Shown here: positions 1 through 7,687 of the stretch, one piece after another
Position numbering within the stretch: the stretch's first letter is position 1
How the letters are laid out: every line of letters begins with the position of its first letter
DNA from: Patescibacteria group bacterium
GTDB taxonomy: Bacteria > Patescibacteriota > Minisyncoccia > UBA6257 > 02-FULL-45-10c
Assembly (NCBI GenBank): GCA_018969615.1
Contig: JAGWYA010000001.1
Coordinates: 1-54,566 of the forward strand
Direction: 5' to 3'
DNA: 54,566 nucleotides
Notes under the pieces: model-generated
Seen by the model: only the letters and a program-made list of their open reading frames with translations
Database searches by the model: none
What the model was told of the DNA's origin: nothing
Position numbers and translations under genes: made by a program

Positions 1-1
1 G

Positions 2-76
2 CTGGCGCGGGTAAAGAATAAGAAAGCTGACGAGCGGGGGAAGTTTGTTAAGCGTATTATCCTTGATGAGTCCTAA
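2..76 (+). CDS. C-terminal end of a gene cut by the window edge
   Basis: Only 24 codons are present, open from the window edge to a TAA stop, reading LARVKNKKADERGK and ending in ILDES. The tail is basic and lysine-rich. A strong terminator follows one base after the stop, which supports this being a true gene end. The product cannot be identified from so little sequence. Confidence 0.55.
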   Translation: MARVKNKKADERGKFVKRIILDES

Positions 77-107
77 TACAAAAACCGCCTTGAAGGCGGT
101 TTTTGTA
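77..107. terminator. Bidirectional intrinsic terminator
   Basis: The inverted repeat AAAAACCGCC-ttgaa-GGCGGTTTTT has an A-run on one side and a T-run on the other, so it can end transcription both ways. It sits between the left-edge + strand gene and the convergent minus-strand pilin-like gene. Confidence 0.85.
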
Positions 108-119
108 TAGATTTTCAAT

Positions 120-2144
120 CTATTGGTATTCGGTCCAGGTAGCCGGGCAGCTTCCATAGCCGGATGCCGCGTTTATTTGATAGGCATATCCCGGCGGGAC
201 AATAAAGAATGCAGATGCGTAAGATCCGGATGCACCGCCATTATTTACAGTAACCGACGCTTGAACAAGATACGTAGGGTTTGTCTTGGCGCTTGGAGTT
301 CCGAGATAGGAAAAGAAACCGGCTACAACGTTTCCGTTGCTCAAGAGCCCGGACTGTGCCGCGACGAAGATCGGCTTCGAGGTGTTGTTGGTATAAACGG
401 TGCTGCATGCCCGGCTTGTGCTGACCGGGCTTGAGAAATAAGTACTCCCATTTTCCGCGATCGAAGAGCCGGGAGCGCCGGTAAGCATAGAGCCGTCGGG
501 GAATTTAATGCCGTCCACACCCGGTGTGCCGCCGATGGTGAGCTTTGCGGACGGGCTGGTCGTTCCGATGCCGACATTTTGCGTCGTGTCTTGAACATAG
601 GTGCTGCTTCCGGACGTTCCCCAGATGGAGTTTGAGGTTGCGGAATCGGCGGTTGTTTTCATGCAGTAAGTTAAAGCAATGTTCGCCGGGCGGGTTTCTG
701 CTCCAGTGCGTGGAGTGCCGTTCGCCCCGTCTGCGCGGAAACCTATTGTTCCTACGCTGCCCCCCGTAGGTGAACTTCCCTGAACTAAGCTTTGATATCC
801 GCTCGCAGAAACTCCTATAGGCACACTCATCTCGAATCCTTGGAGTTGATCGTTTTGTTCTGCGTCAAGTGTTCCTGAGAAAAATGCTCCGTTTGCGTTG
901 GTATAGGTTCCGTTCGTTCCTGCGCCGCGGACGAACATACCGCGAAGGTCGGGGGTTCCGCTGGTGCCGTCGGCAAGGATCCAGCCGGTCGGGCAGGTTG
1001 ACTGATTGAAGGCTGCGATCGTATTTGCCGGGATGCCGCTTCCCAATGAGGCAGTTGATTGTACCGTCCCATCCGGGAATTTAAAACCTCCGGTCTCGGA
1101 GTAGATCGTTCCGTTCGCGTCGAGCGCCGAATTTGGCGTAGAGGTTCCGATCCCGACATATCCCTGGTTGCCGTCCACCTCAAGGATATTTGCGTGCTTA
1201 TAATTCCCCGCATCATCAGTCGAGCTGAATTCGAGTTTTTGGTTCGCCTGGCGGAGGAAGATCTGCTTGGTATTTGCCGCGCCGCCGGAGTGGATGAAGT
1301 CGAGCTCGGCGCTGTTCGCGCCCGCGATCGCAATGACCGCACCGATCGAGCCGGTTCCATTTACTTCCAGCGCCGGGCTGTAAGTGTAAGAAAGCCCGGT
1401 CGCACCGATCGCGCCCGGATTCGCCGTTCCGATGCCGACCTGTCCGGAAACAATGAGTCCGCCGGTCGGAGCGGTATTCGCTCCAGCGAATGTCCCAAAT
1501 GCCGCACCGCCATTGACGTCGAGGCTATTGGCCAGAGAGGTGACTCCAATCCCGGCGCCGCCGCTCAAAAGCAGGTTCTGCCAGCGGGCGCTGGTCTGGC
1601 CGACGCTGTAGGTGTTGTCGGTTCCCGGGACGATGTCGGAATCGAAGGTTGCGGCGCTTACCCGCGCGACGGCGGAGGTGAGCGTCTTCGTAAACGCGCT
1701 TTGTGTATTGGTGGTGTTATAGCTCAGAGAAATGTTCACCTGGACGGAGTCATGGCCCGGATAGGCAGTGACTTTTGTGAACTGCAATTGATCCGCATTC
1801 ACTTTACTATTCGTCAGAGCAAGAGGGCTCGCCGTGCCTTTTTTCATATAGATCGTTGTCCCGGAGGTATAGATCGTGGTCGGATCTAATGCCGGGTCCG
1901 CCATCCGAAGCTTCAAAGTCGTTGTCGCCACATTTGCATCGGTATCGATCTCGCTTGAATCGCGCACCTCGGTTTGGATGTTCTTTAAGACGAAGTCGAT
2001 CTGCTGATTCACTTCGGTCGAGGCATCCTGTGAATTTTGGAGTTTTAAAACGCTCAGAAGCGTTTGGTTCAAAAAAACACCCGCGACTCCGACGAGGGCG
2101 GTGTAGATCATAACCTCAGCTAATGAAAAGCCTTTTCTGTGCAT
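120..2144 (-). CDS. Type IV prepilin-like protein fused to a phage tail collar-like adhesin
   Basis: The 674-residue protein opens with a prepilin peptidase site (KGFSLAEVMIY) and a hydrophobic helix, as in type IV pilins and pseudopilins. Residues about 30-165 look like a pilin or minor pilin globular part. From about 170 onward come repeats of the VGIGT-x-xP type (for example YVGIGTSTPNSALD), common in tail-fibre and adhesin stalks. Around residue 375 is a collar-like segment (CPTGWILADGTSGTPDLRGMF) resembling phage tail collar domains; the fibre motif VGIGTTSP recurs after it. Length far exceeds a usual pilin (120-200 aa). Known: such prepilins are inserted in the membrane and cleaved by PilD. 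Inferred: a surface appendage tip that binds a host or surface. No pilus assembly genes are adjacent. An extended -10 (TGGTATACT) lies 32 nt upstream of the ATG. Confidence 0.82.
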   Translation of the reverse strand: MHRKGFSLAEVMIYTALVGVAGVFLNQTLLSVLKLQNSQDASTEVNQQIDFVLKNIQTEVRDSSEIDTDANVATTTLKLRMADPALDPTTIYTSGTTIYMKKGTASPLALTNSKVNADQLQFTKVTAYPGHDSVQVNISLSYNTTNTQSAFTKTLTSAVARVSAATFDSDIVPGTDNTYSVGQTSARWQNLLLSGGAGIGVTSLANSLDVNGGAAFGTFAGANTAPTGGLIVSGQVGIGTANPGAIGATGLSYTYSPALEVNGTGSIGAVIAIAGANSAELDFIHSGGAANTKQIFLRQANQKLEFSSTDDAGNYKHANILEVDGNQGYVGIGTSTPNSALDANGTIYSETGGFKFPDGTVQSTASLGSGIPANTIAAFNQSTCPTGWILADGTSGTPDLRGMFVRGAGTNGTYTNANGAFFSGTLDAEQNDQLQGFEMSVPIGVSASGYQSLVQGSSPTGGSVGTIGFRADGANGTPRTGAETRPANIALTYCMKTTADSATSNSIWGTSGSSTYVQDTTQNVGIGTTSPSAKLTIGGTPGVDGIKFPDGSMLTGAPGSSIAENGSTYFSSPVSTSRACSTVYTNNTSKPIFVAAQSGLLSNGNVVAGFFSYLGTPSAKTNPTYLVQASVTVNNGGASGSYASAFFIVPPGYAYQINAASGYGSCPATWTEYQ

Positions 2145-2247
2145 AGGATGCGATAGATTAATTAAAATATACCTTTAGTATACCACAAACTGAAAGCCTA
2201 AAGCCTATTGAGCATCCGACATTTAACTTTTGACATTCGACTATTGT

Positions 2248-2856
2248 CTATACTGCCGTCGGATCGAAGAATAAGATCAGAAGGGTTCGGGCAACGATCT
2301 TCATATCCAGTGAAGGGGACTGATGTTTCACATAGAAGTCATCAAGCGAGAGTTCTTTCAGGAAAGGAAGGCTTGAGGCGCCTTGGACCTGCGAATAGCC
2401 GGTAATGCCGGCTTTTGCGAGCGGAAGGTGGCGGTACTCGGCAGGATAATGGGCTATTTCTTCAGGTTCATGCGGCCGCGGGCCAACCAGTGAAAGTTCG
2501 CCTTTGAGCACATTGATGAATTGAGGGAACTCATCGATCCGGAACTTTCGGAGCACTTTGCCGACGCGGGTTAGACGGGGATCGCGGCGCATCTTAAAGA
2601 ACGGGCCATCGTGGCGCTCGTTGAGCGGAGCAAGCTCGCCATATTTAAGCTGATGGGAGTTCGCGCGCATCGAACGGAACTTATAGACCTTGATCAGTTT
2701 TCCTTCGCTGACGCGGTCGAGGGCAACAATGACCGGTCCGCGGGAATCGATCAGGATCGCCAGGGCGACGAACGGGTAGAGGACGACCATGATCGCAACG
2801 CCGATCAGCGATCCGATGATATCCGCAGTTCGCTTTGCAATTTGATACGAAAGCAT
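2248..2856 (-). CDS. Undecaprenyl-phosphate sugar-1-phosphate transferase
   Basis: This 202-aa protein matches the bacterial sugar transferase family (PglC/WcaJ catalytic core). It has one N-terminal hydrophobic segment (residues about 12-36), the KVYKFRSM block, the RIDEFPQFINVLKGELSLVG block and the PRPHEP motif. Such enzymes move a sugar phosphate from a nucleotide sugar to undecaprenyl phosphate, the first membrane step of surface polysaccharide or glycan assembly. It is the short form without the extra N-terminal membrane bundle. TATAAT ends exactly 6 nt before the ATG, suggesting a leaderless mRNA. It is divergent from the glycosyltransferase at 3014, likely its pathway partner. Confidence 0.9.
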   Translation of the reverse strand: MLSYQIAKRTADIIGSLIGVAIMVVLYPFVALAILIDSRGPVIVALDRVSEGKLIKVYKFRSMRANSHQLKYGELAPLNERHDGPFFKMRRDPRLTRVGKVLRKFRIDEFPQFINVLKGELSLVGPRPHEPEEIAHYPAEYRHLPLAKAGITGYSQVQGASSLPFLKELSLDDFYVKHQSPSLDMKIVARTLLILFFDPTAV

Positions 2857-2862
2857 AGGATA

Positions 2863-2868
2863 ATTATA
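2863..2868 (-). promoter_or_regulatory. -10 box of sugar transferase, leaderless spacing
   Basis: TATAAT on the minus strand is followed by 6 nt (tatcct) and then the ATG at 2856, so transcription would begin at or next to the A of the start codon. Confidence 0.6.
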
Positions 2869-2881
2869 TAGTAATTAGCGC

Positions 2882-3012
2882 GTAGGCAGTAGCACGTAGG
2901 CAGTAAAAATAAAAAGTAGTGAGTAGGCAGTAGTACGTAGAGAATAAAAAACTCTACTATCCACTTCCTATTCGCTATCTCTACTGCCCACGTACTACTT
3001 CCTACTTACTAT
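2882..3012. repeat. Hairpin-forming GTAGGCAGTAG repeat cluster
   Basis: The intergenic region is built from variants of a short unit (GTAGGCAGTAG-N-ACGTAG). Left-arm copies such as AGTGAGTAGGCAGTAGTACG pair with a right arm ending in GTACTACTTCCTACTTACT, giving an imperfect inverted repeat of about 30 bp around an A/T-rich centre. A second cluster of the same family lies at 4100. No coding potential is visible. It is not a CRISPR: there is no constant repeat/spacer period. Confidence 0.75.
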
Positions 3013-3013
3013 C

Positions 3014-4105
3014 ATGAGAATCGCACTTGTCCATGATTATCTGAACCAATACGGCGGAGCCGAACGCGTTTTAGAGGCGTTCAATGAGCTGTATCCGGAG
3101 GCGCCGATCTATACGCTGTTCTATGATCAGGAAGGAACGATGAACCGCTTCGAGCACAAACCGCGCATCACCAGTTTTTTGGACCATCCTTTGGTGACCA
3201 AGCATCATCGTCCGTTTATCCCGCTGATGCCGATGGCGGCAACATCGATCAATCTCGGAAAGGATTTTGATGTGATCCTTTCGTCGAGCGCAGGGTATGG
3301 AAAAGGAGTGCGATATGGCGGCGATGCGGTGCATATCGCGTATTGCCATACGCCGCTTCGGTACGCCTGGGAGCATACGAAATATTTCAACTGGCATCCG
3401 ATGCTCAAAACCGCGGCGATGCCGGCGTTCTGGTATTTGAAGCAATGGGATTATCGCGCCGGACAGAAGCCGGACCGCATGTTCGCGAACTCTTCGTTCA
3501 TCGCGGAGAAGATCAAGCGCTATTACGGCCGTTCCGCGGAAGTGTTGTTCCCGCCGGTTGATCTGAAAGTGTTCTATCGGGATAAGCGGATCCCGAAGCA
3601 GGGGTATTTTCTTGCGGTAGGCAGGATCCTGCATTATAAAAAGTTCGATCTGATCATCCAGGCGTTCAATAAGCTGAACCTGCCGCTGTATATCATCGGC
3701 GACGGCCCCGACCTCGAGCATTTGAAATCGTTAGTGCGCTCACCGCAGATCCGCTTCCTGTCATTTTTAGGCGAGGATGAACTGCGGGCGTATTACAACG
3801 GCGCGGAAGCGGTCATTTTCCCGCAGGAAGAGGATTTCGGATTGGTCGCCGCCGAAGCGCAGGCATGCGGCACGCCGGTTATCGCTTTTGCGCAGGGTGG
3901 AGCCCGCGAGATCGTGCTTGACGGCACGACCGGCGTTCTCTTTCATCACCAGTCTCCGGAGGACCTTATGATGGCCGTGAAGAAATTCCAGCTGATGGTC
4001 TTTGATCCGCAGGTGGTCAGAAATTCCGCGAAGCGGTTCTCAAAAACGCATTTTAAAAAAGTGATCGCAAAAGCGGTGAGTGAGGCGACTAAAAATAGGA
4101 AGTAG
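3014..4105 (+). CDS. GT4-type glycosyltransferase
   Basis: The 363-aa protein has the two-lobed layout of family 4 (GT-B) glycosyltransferases. The N-terminal acceptor domain begins MRIALVHDYLNQYGGAERV, with the GGAE glycine motif. The C-terminal nucleotide-sugar domain has VGRILHYKKFDLII (residues about 200) and the E-x7-E signature in EDFGLVAAEAQACGTPVIAF (about 270). It probably adds a hexose to a lipid-linked or surface glycan, working with the divergent sugar transferase at 2248. Donor and acceptor cannot be read from sequence. The stop lies inside the next repeat cluster. Confidence 0.9.
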   Translation: MRIALVHDYLNQYGGAERVLEAFNELYPEAPIYTLFYDQEGTMNRFEHKPRITSFLDHPLVTKHHRPFIPLMPMAATSINLGKDFDVILSSSAGYGKGVRYGGDAVHIAYCHTPLRYAWEHTKYFNWHPMLKTAAMPAFWYLKQWDYRAGQKPDRMFANSSFIAEKIKRYYGRSAEVLFPPVDLKVFYRDKRIPKQGYFLAVGRILHYKKFDLIIQAFNKLNLPLYIIGDGPDLEHLKSLVRSPQIRFLSFLGEDELRAYYNGAEAVIFPQEEDFGLVAAEAQACGTPVIAFAQGGAREIVLDGTTGVLFHHQSPEDLMMAVKKFQLMVFDPQVVRNSAKRFSKTHFKKVIAKAVSEATKNRK

Positions 4106-4168
4106 GGAGTAGGCAGTAGCTCGTAGGGATTAAAGCCCTCTACTGCCCACGGGCTACTTACTACGCGC
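4100..4168. repeat. Second GTAGGCAGTAG hairpin repeat
   Basis: The sequence AGTAGGCAGTAGCTCGTAGGG, a 7-nt centre, then CCCTCTACTGCCCACGGGCT forms a long imperfect hairpin from the same unit family as at 2882. It begins within the last codons of the glycosyltransferase and could act as its transcript end, although it lacks a T-run. Confidence 0.7.
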
Positions 4169-4181
4169 CATCTCTGCTGCC

Positions 4182-4210
4182 TTGGATTTGGTAATTCGGC
4201 GTGCTACCAT
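4182..4210 (+). promoter_or_regulatory. Candidate promoter of lepA
   Basis: TTGGAT, a 17-nt spacer and TACCAT match the usual -35/-10 layout. The -10 ends 6 nt before the lepA ATG, the same leaderless spacing as other genes here. The -10 is a weak match. Confidence 0.45.
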
Positions 4211-4216
4211 CTCTGC

Positions 4217-6031
4217 ATGCAAGACATCCGCAACTTTTGTATCATTGCGCACGTCGACCACGGGAAGTCCACGCTGGCTGACCGTCTTTTGGAGATCACC
4301 GGAACCGTGGAGAAGCGCCGGATGAAAGCGCAGTATCTGGACCAGCTTGAGCTTGAGCGGGAGCGAGGGATCACGATCAAAATGGCGCCGGTACGCATGG
4401 CGTATACCTATCAGGGGCGTCCGTTCACACTGAACTTGATTGACACGCCGGGGCACACCGATTTTTCGTACGAAGTATCCCGCGCGCTCGCCGCGGTGGA
4501 CGGCGCGATCCTGCTGGTGGACGCCTCACAGGGGATCCAGGCGCAGACCTTGGCGAACTTTAATGCCGCCAAGCGCGCAGGCCTGACGATCGTCGGCGCA
4601 GTGAATAAAGTCGACCTTGCGCCGCTGATGGCGGATGAGGTCGTGAAGAGCACTGCCGAGCTGCTCGGCGTCGATCCGTCGGAGATCTTCCGCGTTTCCG
4701 GAAAGACCGGATTGGGCGTCGAAGAGCTTTTGCGCGCGGTCATTGAGAAAGTTCCTGCGCCGCGCCCGCGCCCCAGCCCCAGCGCAACTCCGCTGCCGTT
4801 CAGGGCATTGATCTTCGACTCTTTCTATCATGAACACAAAGGGATCGTTGCGACGGTCCGTGTTACGAACGGCAGCATCAAAAACGGCGATGCGGTCAAT
4901 TTGATCGCAACCAAGACGCCGTTCAAAGTGAAAGAGCTCGGACATTTTGCGCCGGAGATGCGGACCGATGCCGAGATCGGCGAAGGGCAGATCGGCTATG
5001 TCGCGACCGGGCTCAAGGACCCTGAGCTTCTGAAGATCGGCGATACGATGCTGGTCGCCCCGCTTGATGCCGCCGAGCAGCTGGCTCATGCGCTTCCGGG
5101 TTATAAGGACCCGCAGCCGGTCGTCTTCGTTTCATTCTATCCGGAAGAGAGCGATAACTATGACGATCTGAAGAGCGCGTTCGGAAAATTACGCTTGAAC
5201 GATTCGGCCCTCCGATTCGAGCCTGATGCGAACGAATTTTTGGGACGCGGTTTTAAGACCGGATTTCTGGGGAAGCTTCATTTCGAGATCACCGCCGAGC
5301 GGCTGGAAAAAGAGTTCCACATTCGCACCGTGCATAGTTTCCCGTCGGTATCGTACAAGGTGCATTTGCGGAACGGGGAGTGGCTTATGGTGACCAATCC
5401 GAAAGATTTTCCCGATGATCATCAGGAGGTGCTTGAGCCGATCGCGAAAGTGGACATTCTGACGCCGCCGGAGTACGTCGGAACCGTGCTGCGGTTGCAG
5501 GAAGTGTTCCGCCTCCGCAATATCACTACGAACACGCTGGGCGGCATTATGCTGATCTCAGCGAGCCTGCCGCTCTCGGATCTGATCCGCGATTTTGACG
5601 ATCAATTGAAATCGATCTCCGCCGGCTATGCGTCATTGAGCTATGAGATCGCTTCGTTCGAACCGGCTAATGTGGCGAAATTGGAAGTATTGGTCGCAAC
5701 TCATGACGTCGGCGGTTTGACGCGGATCGTGCATGCTGATGACGTGGAACGCGACGCGCGGAAGACCGTGGAGCGGCTGAAGGACCTTCTGCCGCAGCAG
5801 CAGTTCTCCCAGGCGATCCAGGCGGTCGTCAGCGGAAAAGTGGTCGCGCGCGAGACGATCCCGGCGATCAAGAAAGAGCTCGGTAATTTCGGGAAGAACG
5901 GGGGCGATATTACGCGAAAAATGAAGTTATGGAAGAAACAGCAGCGCGGAAAGGAGAACCTGAAGGAGCGCTCGCTGAAATCGAAGATCGATGTTCCCGC
6001 CAGCGTTTTTAAAGAGCTACTAAAGAAATAA
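4217..6031 (+). CDS. lepA: Elongation factor 4 (LepA), ribosome-associated GTPase
   Basis: The 604-aa protein is full length for EF4. The GTPase domain has G1 AHVDHGKST (residues about 11-19), switch/G2 RERGITIK, G3 DTPGHTDF, and G4 NKVD. Then come the domain II barrel (from about 190), the EF-G-like domains, and the LepA-specific C-terminal domain with the basic tail GGDITRKMKLWKKQQRGKENLK that reaches the peptidyl transferase centre. Known role: a translation GTPase acting on stalled or misfolded ribosomal states in the cytoplasm. The codons for its last residues (SVFKELLKK) are duplicated just downstream of the stop. Confidence 0.97.
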   Translation: MQDIRNFCIIAHVDHGKSTLADRLLEITGTVEKRRMKAQYLDQLELERERGITIKMAPVRMAYTYQGRPFTLNLIDTPGHTDFSYEVSRALAAVDGAILLVDASQGIQAQTLANFNAAKRAGLTIVGAVNKVDLAPLMADEVVKSTAELLGVDPSEIFRVSGKTGLGVEELLRAVIEKVPAPRPRPSPSATPLPFRALIFDSFYHEHKGIVATVRVTNGSIKNGDAVNLIATKTPFKVKELGHFAPEMRTDAEIGEGQIGYVATGLKDPELLKIGDTMLVAPLDAAEQLAHALPGYKDPQPVVFVSFYPEESDNYDDLKSAFGKLRLNDSALRFEPDANEFLGRGFKTGFLGKLHFEITAERLEKEFHIRTVHSFPSVSYKVHLRNGEWLMVTNPKDFPDDHQEVLEPIAKVDILTPPEYVGTVLRLQEVFRLRNITTNTLGGIMLISASLPLSDLIRDFDDQLKSISAGYASLSYEIASFEPANVAKLEVLVATHDVGGLTRIVHADDVERDARKTVERLKDLLPQQQFSQAIQAVVSGKVVARETIPAIKKELGNFGKNGGDITRKMKLWKKQQRGKENLKERSLKSKIDVPASVFKELLKK

Positions 6032-6090
6032 TGGGCGAGGCTCGCCTTCGGCGGCCGGCAAGCGTCTTTAAAGAGCTGCTGAAAAAATGA
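6032..6090 (+). repeat. Palindromic insert plus duplicated lepA 3' tail
   Basis: After the lepA stop comes a G+C-rich palindromic stretch (GGCGAGgCTCGCC, then GCCttcGGC), then 30 nt that again encode SVFKELLKK-stop. The two tails (6002-6031 and 6061-6090) differ at 5 of 30 positions, and all five changes are synonymous, including TAA against TGA. The palindrome shares its GGCCGGCA end with the element inside the tRNA-Gly remnant at 7698. Confidence 0.8.
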
Positions 6091-6103
6091 TACGATAAAA
6101 GAA

Positions 6104-6427
6104 ATGAACTCCGGAATGAAACGGCTTCTCTTCGGTCTTATGCTTATCGTTACGGGCACGCTTTTGTACGGGACCGTAAAGCTTTATCTTGAGCACGAAA
6201 GTTTGGCCGCGGAATATTCGTCCGTGGAAGCGCATTTGAGGTCGCTGCAAACCGATACCGCGAACCTGTCGTCGGACATTCAGTATTATCAGGACCCTGC
6301 GAACCTGGAAAAAGAACTGCGGAGCAAGTTCAATTATAAAGCGCCCGGCGAGCATTTAGTGATCGTCGTTCCGGGAAGCGATGCGTCTTCGAGCGTTTCC
6401 TCGGCCACGTCTTCTTTAAGCAACTAA
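6104..6427 (+). CDS. Septum formation initiator family protein (FtsB/DivIC-like)
   Basis: This 107-aa protein has a short cytoplasmic start, one membrane segment (residues about 7-26), then a coiled-coil-prone stretch (YLEHESLAAEYSSVEAHLRS) and the short DPANLEKELRSKFNYKAPGE block typical of FtsB/DivIC/FtsL-like division proteins. Such proteins link early and late division proteins and help activate septal wall synthesis. The C-terminus is Ser-rich and probably disordered. TACGAT lies 7 nt before the ATG, consistent with its own promoter. The next gene starts 7 nt later, so they may be co-transcribed. Family assignment rests on architecture and the short motif. Confidence 0.78.
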   Translation: MNSGMKRLLFGLMLIVTGTLLYGTVKLYLEHESLAAEYSSVEAHLRSLQTDTANLSSDIQYYQDPANLEKELRSKFNYKAPGEHLVIVVPGSDASSSVSSATSSLSN

Positions 6428-6434
6428 TTCCACT

Positions 6435-7019
6435 ATGTCATTTAAACGTTCAGTCGCGATCTTCGGGATCATGATGGGATGCGGGCTCGGCGCTTATCTG
6501 ATCGCCTGGAACGGATGGTATCCGATCGCGATGGTCAATTACCACGTGATCTCCGCCGCCGCGCTTGAGCAGAACACGGGCATCGCCTATACGTACTATA
6601 AGAATGCGCTGTCGTTGTCCGGCGGCGATACGTCGGCGCTGAACGCTCCTCAGTCGTCGCAGGAACTTCACCGGGCGGCGCTTGATGAGCTTATTTCCCG
6701 TGCGCTCATTCTTCAGGAGCTTCAGCATCGCATGAGCTCGTCCGATCTCCAGGCGGTCGTAGACCGCAAGATCGCCGATCTGACCAGCGCGACGACCACC
6801 GACCTGAGCGCGGGCGTTGAAAAGCTGTACGGCATGACCCTTGATACGTTCAAGCAGGAAGTGCTTACGCCGGAGGCGTATACGGAGGTCCTCCAGGGAA
6901 GAATGAATTTTACGAGCCAGGATTTTACGACGTGGCTGGCAAGCGCGCGACAGAACGCCTCGGTGATCATTTTGTACCCCGGCCTTTCTTGGAACGGGAC
7001 CCGGGTCGCTGCGCAGTAG
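6435..7019 (+). CDS. Membrane-anchored SurA-N/peptidyl-prolyl isomerase-like protein
   Basis: The 194-aa protein has an N-terminal signal anchor (residues about 6-27) followed by an all-helical outward domain. The pattern ALDELISRALILQELQHRM, then VDRKIADL and YGMTLDTFKQEVLTPEAYTEVL, resembles the SurA/PrsA N-terminal chaperone domain, but no parvulin isomerase domain follows. The likely role is an extracytoplasmic chaperone or assembly factor; this is inference. It sits 7 nt after the FtsB-like gene, suggesting one transcript. Confidence 0.6.
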   Translation: MSFKRSVAIFGIMMGCGLGAYLIAWNGWYPIAMVNYHVISAAALEQNTGIAYTYYKNALSLSGGDTSALNAPQSSQELHRAALDELISRALILQELQHRMSSSDLQAVVDRKIADLTSATTTDLSAGVEKLYGMTLDTFKQEVLTPEAYTEVLQGRMNFTSQDFTTWLASARQNASVIILYPGLSWNGTRVAAQ

Positions 7020-7033
7020 GCCGGTGGATATAG

Positions 7034-7039
7034 TATACT
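7034..7039 (+). promoter_or_regulatory. -10 box for the DUF1003 gene
   Basis: TATACT ends 1 nt before one ATG (7041) and 7 nt before a second in-frame ATG (7047). Because transcription should start near 7046-7047, the box favours the second ATG and a leaderless message. Confidence 0.55.
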
Positions 7040-7046
7040 GATGAGT

Positions 7047-7496
7047 ATGGAAACTTCATCGCATCGTTCATCGCGGGAGCGGACCACGACCCCGATCCGA
7101 AATGTGAACATCGAACACAAAGAGAACCTGACCCGTCTGGAGCGGGTCGCTTTATGGATCACGGAACGCGTGGGGACGATGGGTTTTACGGCGATCGTGG
7201 TCGGATGGACCATCGGTTGGCTGCTCTGGAACACCTTTGCGCCGCACGGGATGCGGTTCGATCCGTATCCGGGATTTGTTTTGTGGTTGTTCATTTCGAA
7301 CGTGATCCAATTGTTCCTGACGCCGATGATCATGATCGGACAGAACCTTCAGTCCCGCCATTCTGAAGCGCGGGCGGAAGCGGATTTTGAAGTGAACGTC
7401 CATTCCGAGGAGCAGATCGAAATGATCTTGCAGCATCTCGAAGATCAAACGGATCTTATTTTGCAGATCGTCAAAAAACTTGAGGAACGGAAGTAG
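7047..7496 (+). CDS. DUF1003 membrane protein
   Basis: The 149-aa protein fits the DUF1003 family. A polar N-terminus contains NVNIEHKENLTRLERVALWI, followed by two membrane segments (FTAIVVGWTIGWLLWN and FVLWLFISNVIQLFLTPMI) and a charged cytoplasmic helix with QSRHSEARAEADFEVN and paired acidic/coiled-coil heptads. The function of the family is not established. I chose the ATG at 7047 rather than 7041 because the TATACT box lies too close to the first ATG. Confidence 0.85.
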   Translation: METSSHRSSRERTTTPIRNVNIEHKENLTRLERVALWITERVGTMGFTAIVVGWTIGWLLWNTFAPHGMRFDPYPGFVLWLFISNVIQLFLTPMIMIGQNLQSRHSEARAEADFEVNVHSEEQIEMILQHLEDQTDLILQIVKKLEERK

Positions 7497-7523
7497 ACGG
7501 GATGGTGAGCAGGGCGTGGGCAG

Positions 7524-7559
7524 CCCCGACCGCAGTCGGGGAGCCGACAAGGGTCGGCT
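7524..7559. repeat. Two tandem palindromes
   Basis: CCCCGAC-cgca-GTCGGGG is followed directly by AGCCGAC-aagg-GTCGGCT. Each can form a 7-bp hairpin. A similar element (GCTCCGAT-cctgt-ATCGGAGC) lies before ftsE. There is no T-run, so these look like interspersed palindromes rather than terminators. Confidence 0.65.
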
Positions 7560-7573
7560 TAGGCAGTAAAAAT

Positions 7574-7599
7574 AAAAAATACCCTTAAGGGTATTTTTT
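7574..7599. terminator. Bidirectional terminator
   Basis: AAAAAATACCCTTAAGGGTATTTTTT is a perfect 26-bp palindrome with A and T tails. It separates the + strand DUF1003 gene from the convergent minus-strand tRNA-Gly. Confidence 0.8.
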
Positions 7600-7606
7600 A
7601 TTTGGG

Positions 7607-7677
7607 AGCGGAATACCGGAATCGAACCGGCACCTCAACCTTGGGAAGGTTGCGTACTACCACTATACTAATTCCGC
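7607..7677 (-). tRNA. tRNA-Gly (anticodon CCC)
   Basis: The minus strand folds into a full cloverleaf: acceptor GCGGAAT/ATTCCGC, D-arm with TAGTGGTAGTA, anticodon stem CAACC/GGTTG around loop TTCCCAA (anticodon CCC), and T-arm CCGGTTCGATTCCGG. The discriminator is T. The 3' CCA is not encoded (CCC follows), so CCA is added after transcription. A truncated second tRNA-Gly lies just upstream. Confidence 0.93.
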
Positions 7678-7687
7678 ATTATTGATC

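Noticed and set aside
1059-1889. + strand 276-aa ORF
   Set aside because: It is antisense to the pilin/tail-collar gene, Arg-rich, and has no recognisable domain or start signals.
2882-3012. CRISPR array
   Set aside because: Units are of uneven spacing, partly inverted and without unique spacers; no cas genes are in the window.
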